Assembly: GCA_937876865.1 (NCBI GenBank)
Contig: CALEFF010000078.1
Coordinates: 1 to 22,251 of the forward strand
DNA from: an uncultured Bacteroidales bacterium
GTDB lineage: Bacteria; Bacteroidota; Bacteroidia; Bacteroidales; P3
Length of the DNA stretch: 22,251 nt
Reading direction: 5' to 3'
Within the stretch, counting starts at the first letter, position 1. Each line of letters starts with the position of its first letter. The notes below the pieces were generated by a model. The model did no database searches. It was not told the origin of the DNA and was given only the letters and a program-made list of their open reading frames with translations. This document shows positions 15,219 to 20,532 of this stretch, piece after piece. The translations under genes and the position numbers were made by a program.

Positions 15219-15611
15219 CCAAAAGCAAAATAAAAAACTTTCACCAAGAGTTAAGCCCAAATGCGTGCGATATTTTCAAGTAAAAGATTTCCAATCGCAA
15301 ATTTTAAGAATATAAACCCTTAACTAAAAATCACTAAATCAACGACTTAACTTTTTAAAACCTTAAAAACGCTAAAAAAGTCTTTGTTTTAGTGTGATTT
15401 TTTCTTGATTTTAGCGAAAATAATTCTTGATTTTAGAAAAATATTTCTTTGTTTTATTTTATTATTTCTTTGCTTTTTTAAATTTTTTCAAAGACTTCAC
15501 TCTCCAAAGCCATAATTTGCTAAAAAATACCCTCAATTTTCGTCAATTTTTCGCAAAAAATTTCGCAAAAATCCCAAAATGAAATTTCCGTAAAATAAAG
15601 ATTTTTCTCTG
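15219..15611. repeat. 390-base non-coding repeat block, copy B
   Basis: Inverted copy of 5441-5830. The two align over the full length with substitutions and short indels, and matching stops abruptly at both ends. Within the block a degenerate short repeat of the type TTCTTTGTTTTA or TTCTTGATTTTAG recurs about five times between 15379 and 15480, and TTCGCAAAAA occurs twice near 15550-15572. AGTTAAG (15249-15255) and CTTAACT (15346-15352), inverted to each other, are kept in both copies and could close a large RNA domain. No shared ORF. It lies between the glyA terminator and the promoter of RNA copy B. Confidence 0.85.
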
Positions 15612-15744
15612 TAAATTTTGAATTAGAGAATTAAAGGTTTGTTAAAAGAAATTAAATGCAAATTAAATATATATAAATCAGCGTTTTAAGTTATAAAAAG
15701 CGAAAAGAACCAAAAAAGAACCAAATTTTATAAAATTTTTATTG

Positions 15745-15752
15745 TACATTTG
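15745..15752 (+). promoter_or_regulatory. -7 box of structured RNA copy B
   Basis: TACATTTG followed by CACG, 108 bases before the conserved RNA begins. No TTG at the -33 distance, unlike copy A. Transcription would begin near 15759. Confidence 0.55.
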
Positions 15753-15790
15753 CACGCGATACTTTAAACATTGTGGATTTTATTAACTTA

Positions 15791-15810
15791 AAAAAGGAGG
15801 ACAAAAGGAG
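15791..15810 (+). other. Purine-rich Shine-Dalgarno-like tract without an ORF
   Basis: Two GGAG cores (AAGGAGG at 15794-15800 and AAGGAG at 15805-15810) lie in the leader between promoter and RNA, but no start codon or open frame follows at usable distance. Strong Shine-Dalgarno sequences are rare in this group, so this may act as a ribosome or protein docking site, or be chance. Confidence 0.3.
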
Positions 15811-15859
15811 AAAAAGAATAATTATAATTTAGACTTTGTAATTTTTTACAGCATACAAA

Positions 15860-16026
15860 AGCGTTTTTGCTTATATTTGGTTGTATGAAATCTCGACAAT
15901 TTCATTTGATGTACCGAAAAAAATAAGCCGAGAACGCTCACGAGTGAAATCGTGGGCTTTTCTTGTTCGGTACATAGGTAGTCGAGGACCTCATACAACA
16001 ATAAGAAAAAAGTCCCACGTTTTTTT
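15860..16026 (+). ncRNA. Conserved rod-like structured RNA, copy B (6S-like?)
   Basis: Homologue of the RNA at 5131-5298. Stems: 15881-15888/15991-15998 (TTGTATGA/TCATACAA), 15892-15897/15981-15986 (CTCGAC/GTCGAG), 15909-15918/15966-15975 (ATGTACCGAA/TTCGGTACAT) and the tip 15936-15943/15950-15957 with loop GTGAAA. An outer CTTAT/ATAAG pairing closes the rod, and seven T at 16020-16026 follow. Nearly every stem base that differs from copy A is compensated on the other strand, while the internal-loop pieces ATTTCAT and AGGTAGT and the segment GACCTCA are kept. AGGT (15976-15979) and ACCT (15988-15991) could form an alternative hairpin. The architecture recalls 6S RNA; the family is unconfirmed. 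It starts operon B, whose first ATG is 92 bases downstream. Confidence 0.78.
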
Positions 16027-16073
16027 ATGCCCATAAGTCAAACTCTCAAAACAACATCTCGCCTTTGGGACTT
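16010..16073 (+). promoter_or_regulatory. Candidate attenuator/readthrough switch before operon B
   Basis: AAGTCCCA (16010-16017), just before the U-run that ends the RNA, can pair perfectly with TGGGACTT (16066-16073) further downstream. If the RNA's closing stem acts as terminator, this pairing could compete with it. No -7 promoter box lies between the RNA and the operon B ATG, so readthrough may be how operon B is expressed. Inference from base pairing only. Confidence 0.35.
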
Positions 16074-16117
16074 AGGCAAAGTAAAGAAAATAGTATTAAA
16101 TTTAAACAATAAAGATT

Positions 16118-16708
16118 ATGATTTACAAAAAATTGAAAGACTTAACGTACGAAGCTCTTCGAGATGGAGAATTAACAGTAGAAGAAGAATCGCGCCTTAT
16201 GGCAAGAGCAAGAGAAATGGGACAAGATTTAGACGAGTTTAGATCTTACTTAGAAGCCGAAAGAAAAAGTCGGGTTGCATATCTTGCTGAACAAGAAAAA
16301 CTACATCAAGAACGTGAAAATAGACCTGCTTATGTAAAATTATCAGAAAAAATATCTCAATATGAATCTAACTCCTATTCTGATTCAAAAACAAAAAAAA
16401 CATATATCGAGGAAGAATTAGGTAAAGTTATTATTCCAACTGATCAAGAAGGTTTATTTCAATTAGCAAATTATTTATTTTCAAAATATTCTCATGGTAA
16501 TTTTGGATATATTTATAAATCAAGGCTTAAAGAATGTCTAAGTGCTGGTAAATTATCTTTTCCAGATGATAAAAGATTCGAAAGCATAGAAACTGCTTTT
16601 AAGAAAAAACTAAGAAATGAATGGTTATGGCCAGTACTAGGCTTAACAGGAGTGTTTGTTTTTATGGCGATTATGGCTATTCTTGAAAATCTGGGAATCA
16701 TAAATTAA
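16118..16708 (+). CDS. First gene of operon B: acidic helical protein with C-terminal membrane anchor
   Basis: A 196-residue product. Residues 4-45 (LKDLTYEALRDGELTVEEES, then RLMARAREMGQDLDEF) form a helix-turn-helix pattern with a DGELT turn, seen in TerB-like and short helical-hairpin regions of other bacterial proteins. A highly charged coiled region follows (about 45-85). Residues 163-196 include a membrane segment (WPVLGLTGVFVFMAIMAIL). Probably membrane-anchored with the bulk in the cytoplasm. Function unknown. It stands where the 164-aa gene stands in operon A, first after the structured RNA, but the two share no sequence. Confidence 0.75.
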   Translation: MIYKKLKDLTYEALRDGELTVEEESRLMARAREMGQDLDEFRSYLEAERKSRVAYLAEQEKLHQERENRPAYVKLSEKISQYESNSYSDSKTKKTYIEEELGKVIIPTDQEGLFQLANYLFSKYSHGNFGYIYKSRLKECLSAGKLSFPDDKRFESIETAFKKKLRNEWLWPVLGLTGVFVFMAIMAILENLGIIN

Positions 16709-16720
16709 AGTTAAATGCTT

Positions 16721-17545
16721 ATGGGAAATAAAGATTTCATATTAGATTTATTTAATAGACTGTCTAAAAACGATATTTACCAAGGAGGATATTCCGAAGA
16801 TAAAGAGTCTATAAGAAAAATCTTTAAAAACACGAAGGATAACTTAAAATCAGATGTTTTAATTCGTTTAACTGTAATAGATAGTATGTATTCTACTCAA
16901 ATGGATAAACGTTATTATGGTTTGAATGAATTAGCAGAGGTTATTTCTTCGTTTAGTAACCTTAAAGATTTAGCAATTAAGTTTGCAAATAACCCTGAGG
17001 ATACTTCTTGCTTTGATTATAAGATAGGAGAGAAAAAGGGTAACTTGTTTGATGAAAAATATGGCATAAATAAACAAGGAGATAAAAAAGGTTTAGCAGT
17101 ATCTTTAATATCTAAATACTTATGTTTCCTTACCGATTTTAAGTTTCCTATTTACGATTCAATAGTATTAGAAATATTCCCTAAGCTTTGGGCGTATTGT
17201 GAGCTTGGAGAAAAAGAATGCCCTAAACACATCACATATACAAGCGGTAGTGAAAGAATTAAAACTTTCGTAAATGCAATCAACACTCTTATTAAAGAAT
17301 TAAAACTTGAGAAAGAGAATTATAAATACGATGTTCTTGACCGCATAATGTGGTTTACAGGAAAAGTATGTAGAGGAAATCTTTCTCTTATTCTTTCTTA
17401 TGAAGAATATGTTGAGTTTTTTGGACCTAAAGGAAAAGATTATAAATTTGATATCAAAGAAGAAGAAGACTTATCTAAATTACCATTTTTGAAAGGTAAG
17501 GAAACTCTTAATGATATATTTAAATTAGCAAAAGAAATTAACTAA
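16721..17545 (+). CDS. Unknown 274-aa soluble protein of operon B
   Basis: I prefer the ATG at 16721 (MGNKDFILDLF); an ATG two codons earlier at 16715 is possible. No signal peptide or membrane segment. A mid-protein segment (VSLISKYLCFLTDFKFPIYDS) follows the pattern 'SKYL-F-hydrophobic-FPIYDS' that I associate with helix-hairpin-helix-like proteins of unknown function found among accessory genes; this is a weak resemblance. It starts 12 bases after the preceding stop, so it is in the same operon. No catalytic motif recognised. Confidence 0.72.
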   Translation: MGNKDFILDLFNRLSKNDIYQGGYSEDKESIRKIFKNTKDNLKSDVLIRLTVIDSMYSTQMDKRYYGLNELAEVISSFSNLKDLAIKFANNPEDTSCFDYKIGEKKGNLFDEKYGINKQGDKKGLAVSLISKYLCFLTDFKFPIYDSIVLEIFPKLWAYCELGEKECPKHITYTSGSERIKTFVNAINTLIKELKLEKENYKYDVLDRIMWFTGKVCRGNLSLILSYEEYVEFFGPKGKDYKFDIKEEEDLSKLPFLKGKETLNDIFKLAKEIN

Positions 17546-17588
17546 AAACCGAAGAGGACAACGGGATATAACCGTCCAACAAATTATT

Positions 17589-17837
17589 ATGGGAGGAGTC
17601 ACTCATGATTGTAATGTTACTAGTGCTGAATCTAGAGTTAAAGGAATAGAGTCTAATATTCGTGAATGCCAACGCCAAATAGAATGGTGTCAAGGACAAC
17701 TTAAAGGCATTACAGATAAATCTACAATAGCACTACGTAAAAGAACTATACAACAAGAAAGAGAAAAAATAAAAAGTCTGAGAGAACAATTAAAAAAGGC
17801 AAAAGAATATTTACGAGAATTAAAGAAACGTAAATAG
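17589..17837 (+). CDS. Small basic coiled-coil protein of operon B
   Basis: An 82-residue product with start MGGVTHDCNVTSAESRVKGI. From residue 12 on it is one long charged helix with heptad spacing (RQIEWCQGQLKGI, then EREKIKSLREQLKKAKEYL), ending in a basic tail. Such proteins act as oligomerisation or nucleic-acid-binding partners. It has three Cys residues (8, 27, 34). A short ACGG/CCGT hairpin lies in the 43-base gap upstream. Family unknown. Confidence 0.6.
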   Translation: MGGVTHDCNVTSAESRVKGIESNIRECQRQIEWCQGQLKGITDKSTIALRKRTIQQEREKIKSLREQLKKAKEYLRELKKRK

Positions 17838-17841
17838 GTGT

Positions 17842-18339
17842 ATGTTGATTCAAGGTTTTAAGAGAAATAATATTGAATGGCGTACTGTCAAAAATATTAA
17901 GGCTGAAAATATGTTTTCATTGGAAGATTGGTCTAAGATATTTACTGATTTATCTTCTTACCTTGAAATAAACAAAACTTTATCATTAGGTTGTGGGCAA
18001 TGTTTCGTTGCTCGCAACCTTTTGAATGATGAAGATTTTGCGTTTGTCTTTATTTATAAAAAAAATTACAAAGAGAACAAAATCGTTTTTCACGGAGGTG
18101 GTTGGAAGAAAGGTAATACTCTTTTGCATTATACTGCTTTTGTGTATTTATTAGAAAGACTTTTCAAAAGAGGTTACAAGATTCGTACTTCTTGCTTAAA
18201 GACTAACAAAAAGGCATTCCGCTTTCTTCATAGCGTTGGCTTTGTTAATTATTACACAACGGAGAATTACCATTATTTTTGGTTGCCACAAAAACGTTTT
18301 ATGAATACAGAAATTTATAAACGAGTAAATAACATTTGA
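17842..18339 (+). CDS. GNAT-like acetyltransferase-fold protein, operon B
   Basis: A 165-residue product. The C-terminal half has a GNAT-like order: strand and loop FVFIYKKN, a glycine-rich turn near GGGWKKGNTLLHYTAFVYLL (about 92-111), strand YKIRTSCLKTNKKAFRFLHS (about 114-133) and VGFVNYYTTENYHYFWLP. The pattern 'K-x-N-x-x-A-x-x-F-x-x-x-x-GF' is the usual C-terminal signature of N-acetyltransferases. The acetyl-CoA pyrophosphate loop is not canonical, so activity is uncertain. It starts four bases after the coiled-coil gene. Substrate unknown; modification of a neighbour's product is only a guess. Confidence 0.7.
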   Translation: MLIQGFKRNNIEWRTVKNIKAENMFSLEDWSKIFTDLSSYLEINKTLSLGCGQCFVARNLLNDEDFAFVFIYKKNYKENKIVFHGGGWKKGNTLLHYTAFVYLLERLFKRGYKIRTSCLKTNKKAFRFLHSVGFVNYYTTENYHYFWLPQKRFMNTEIYKRVNNI

Positions 18340-18352
18340 AAGATTAAAGATT

Positions 18353-18676
18353 ATGAGTATTATTATCCTTGTTATTTCTTTTTTACTTAACTTGACAGGA
18401 CGTATTGTTGTGCCTGTTGGTTTGATAGCGTTTTTGGCTAATATTGGAATGGGTAATTTTGATATTCTAATACCTATGGGAGTGTTGGGAGTTATTGGTA
18501 TTGTTTATGGAATCTTAGCATACAAATATGATATTCCACCTCGTTGGTTTTGGTCTGAGTCTGCAAATTCTATTTTTGAATATTCAGTTGGAGCAGTAAT
18601 AGGTTATGGGATTTTATTTGCCTTATGGGTACCTTTTCTTATAGTTTTAACTTATTTAATTGAATATTTTGGATAA
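18353..18676 (+). CDS. Small multi-pass membrane protein, last gene of operon B
   Basis: A 107-residue very hydrophobic product with three or four predicted membrane helices (about residues 2-30, 33-58 and 75-105), separated by a short polar loop with Trp (YDIPPRWFWSES). No family recognised. It starts 13 bases after the GNAT-like gene and is followed by a terminator hairpin. Confidence 0.68.
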   Translation: MSIIILVISFLLNLTGRIVVPVGLIAFLANIGMGNFDILIPMGVLGVIGIVYGILAYKYDIPPRWFWSESANSIFEYSVGAVIGYGILFALWVPFLIVLTYLIEYFG

Positions 18677-18705
18677 TTGAATAACTATTATAAACTACCC
18701 TTAGT

Positions 18706-18732
18706 AGCAAAGGATTTTTACAATCCTTTGCT
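18706..18732. terminator. Bidirectional terminator between operon B and the rsgA-dtd operon
   Basis: A 10-base-pair perfect stem (AGCAAAGGAT at 18706-18715 with its complement at 18723-18732) with a 7-base loop, followed by TTATTCTT. It separates two convergent units. Confidence 0.75.
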
Positions 18733-18978
18733 TTATTCTTCTAAGAGTTCTCTATTTACTTCCAAAGGTGAGTATTTGTGATGTGAATCGCACTTATCTT
18801 TAAATACGTTTTGCTTTCCACAAACGCAATTGCTTCTATCACCTGTGTAAGGGTCAACATTTGCACAACGGCGTTTGAATTCTCCGTTTTTTTTCAAAAA
18901 CATCTTTATTCCTATTCCGCAAAAACTCAATGCTAATACTATTGCGGCTATTGCAAATACTACTAATACTGTTTTCAT
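18733..18978 (-). CDS. Small single-pass membrane protein with Cys-rich tail
   Basis: An 81-residue product with an N-terminal membrane segment (about 4-28) and a soluble tail with Cys38, Cys51, Cys53 and Cys63 plus two His, spaced so that they could hold a metal ion (RCANVDP, then CVCGKQ and CDSHH). I recall similar small 'membrane or secreted' proteins near housekeeping genes in Bacteroidales. It starts four bases after the dtd stop, so it is in the rsgA-dtd operon. Function unknown. Confidence 0.75.
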   Translation of the reverse strand: MKTVLVVFAIAAIVLALSFCGIGIKMFLKKNGEFKRRCANVDPYTGDRSNCVCGKQNVFKDKCDSHHKYSPLEVNRELLEE

Positions 18979-18982
18979 TCTT

Positions 18983-19435
18983 TTATTCTTTGTTTTTTGT
19001 GTCTATTATTATTGTTGTAGGGCCGTTGTTTATCATTTCTATTTGCATATCGGCTCCGAAAACTCCTGTTTTAACGTCTTTTCCAAAGGTTTGTTGCATT
19101 TTTTCTACGAATTTTTCGTACATAGGTTTTGCAAAATCTGGTTTTGATGCACGAATATAAGTTGGGCGATTGCCTTTTTTGCAACTTGCGTGTAGGGTAA
19201 ATTGACTTACAACCATTATTTCTCCTCCTATGTCTTCGACTGATAGATTCATAACTCCGTTTTCGTCATCGAATATTCTCATTTTGCAGATTTTTCCACT
19301 CAACCATTCTATGTCTTCTTCGTTGTCTATGTCTTCTATGCCTAAAAGCACCATCAATCCTTCGTCTATGTGAGAATAAATCTTGTCTTCTATTCTTAGG
19401 TTGGCGTATTTTACTTTTTGTATTACTGCTCTCAT
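18983..19435 (-). CDS. dtd: D-aminoacyl-tRNA deacylase
   Basis: Dtd removes D-amino acids (and glycine from tRNA-Ala) wrongly attached to tRNA. The 150-residue product starts MRAVIQKVKYANLRIEDKIY and has both active-site motifs: SQFTL at 77-81 and the Gly-cisPro-type motif NGPTT at 137-141. Length is normal. It lies between rsgA (gap 4) and the 81-aa gene (gap 4). Confidence 0.96.
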   Translation of the reverse strand: MRAVIQKVKYANLRIEDKIYSHIDEGLMVLLGIEDIDNEEDIEWLSGKICKMRIFDDENGVMNLSVEDIGGEIMVVSQFTLHASCKKGNRPTYIRASKPDFAKPMYEKFVEKMQQTFGKDVKTGVFGADMQIEMINNGPTTIIIDTKNKE

Positions 19436-19439
19436 TTTT

Positions 19440-20381
19440 TTATCGTGTTTTCCATTCTTCTTGTTGTACTTCTTCTGTGTTTATTATGCTGATGTAGTTT
19501 GCGTATCTTTCGGAAGAAATTTCACCTTCTTCTACTGCTTGCTTTATTGCACAGCCTGGCTCGTGAATGTGTGTGCAATTGTAGAATTTACATTCGGAAA
19601 GAAGGCGTTTCATCTCAGGAAAATAGAGTGCAACTTCTTCTTTCTTGAAATCAACCATACCAAACGAGCGTATTCCTGGCGTATCTATAATGTCGGCTCC
19701 AAAGTCTAAGTGATACATTTGTGCAAAAGTTGTGGTATGTTTTCCTTTTAGGTTACTAAGTGATATTTCGGCTGTTTTTAAATCTAATCCTGGTTGAAGG
19801 GCGTTTACTAATGCACTTTTTCCTACGCCAGAATGTCCGGAAAGTAGGTTGATTTTTCCTTGCATTTGTGATTTTAGGTTGTCTATTCCTTCTTTTGTGA
19901 TTGCGGAAGTGTCAATACATTTGTAGCCTAATGGTTCGTAAATGCTTTTTAGATAGTTTGCGTATTCTTTTGTTTCTTCTTCGTAAAGATCTATTTTATT
20001 AAAAACAATTATGCAAGGAATTTCATAAGCATTGCAAGTAAGAAGAAATCTGTCTATAAAGCCTGTGCTTGTGCGAGGCAAGACACAAGTTATTATAAGT
20101 AAGGCTTGGTCAAGATTAGAGGCGATTATGTGGGTTTGTTTTGAGAGTTTTGCCGATTTTCTTATGATATAGTTTTTGCGAGGCTCTATTTTGCAAATCA
20201 ATCCTTGTGAGGTTTCGCTCTCAGGTATGTATTCTACTCTGTCTCCTACGGCAATAGGGTTTGTAGATTTGATTCCGCTGATTTTAAACTTCCCTTTTAT
20301 GTAGCAATTTTCTTGATTTCCTTGCTCGTCTCTAACAATATAATTGCTACCTGTTGTCTTTATTACAATGCCTTTTTTCAT
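19440..20381 (-). CDS. rsgA: Small-ribosomal-subunit biogenesis GTPase RsgA
   Basis: RsgA is a circularly permuted GTPase that checks late 30S assembly. The 313-residue product has an N-terminal OB-fold (about 1-75), G4 NKID at 128-131, G1 GHSGVGKS at 182-189, G3 DTPG at 233-236, in the permuted order, and a C-terminal zinc site CX4CXHX5C (Cys264, Cys269, His271, Cys277). Its promoter region is shared with divergent lepA, also a ribosome-linked GTPase. Confidence 0.97.
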   Translation of the reverse strand: MKKGIVIKTTGSNYIVRDEQGNQENCYIKGKFKISGIKSTNPIAVGDRVEYIPESETSQGLICKIEPRKNYIIRKSAKLSKQTHIIASNLDQALLIITCVLPRTSTGFIDRFLLTCNAYEIPCIIVFNKIDLYEEETKEYANYLKSIYEPLGYKCIDTSAITKEGIDNLKSQMQGKINLLSGHSGVGKSALVNALQPGLDLKTAEISLSNLKGKHTTTFAQMYHLDFGADIIDTPGIRSFGMVDFKKEEVALYFPEMKRLLSECKFYNCTHIHEPGCAIKQAVEEGEISSERYANYISIINTEEVQQEEWKTR

Positions 20382-20404
20382 TTAGTTTTTCTTGTTTTGA
20401 ACGT

Positions 20405-20412
20405 CAAAGATA
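20405..20412 (-). promoter_or_regulatory. -7 box of the rsgA operon
   Basis: TATCTTTG on the minus strand, 24 bases before the rsgA ATG. No clear -33 element. Confidence 0.5.
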
Positions 20413-20500
20413 ATTCATTTTTTTAAAAGCAGAATAATTTTTCTTTGATTTGTTATTTATTTAATTATGCTTTGTTTTTCGTTAAATTGCGTTTTTTTTG

Positions 20501-20508
20501 TATTTTTG
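20501..20508 (+). promoter_or_regulatory. -7 box of lepA
   Basis: TATTTTTG followed by CC, 25 bases before the lepA ATG, fits TAnnTTTG. No -33 TTG at the normal distance. Confidence 0.45.
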
Positions 20509-20532
20509 CCAAGATGTGTAATAGTGTAATAG

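Noticed and set aside
5441..15611. Composite transposon with the 390-base blocks as terminal insertion sequences
   Set aside because: The blocks hold no transposase, the interior is ordinary chromosomal genes and no target duplication is visible.
15846..16034. 62-codon minus-strand frame over RNA copy B
   Set aside because: It runs through paired stems, is not open in copy A and its changes follow base pairing, not codons.
16027..16242. 71-codon open frame starting at the end of RNA copy B
   Set aside because: It overlaps the well-supported gene at 16118 in another frame, has an Arg/Ser-rich unlikely composition and starts next to the U-run of the RNA.
19383..19709. 108-codon plus-strand frame rich in Cys, Phe and Tyr
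   Set aside because: Antisense to dtd and rsgA; composition is typical of the complement of AT-rich genes.
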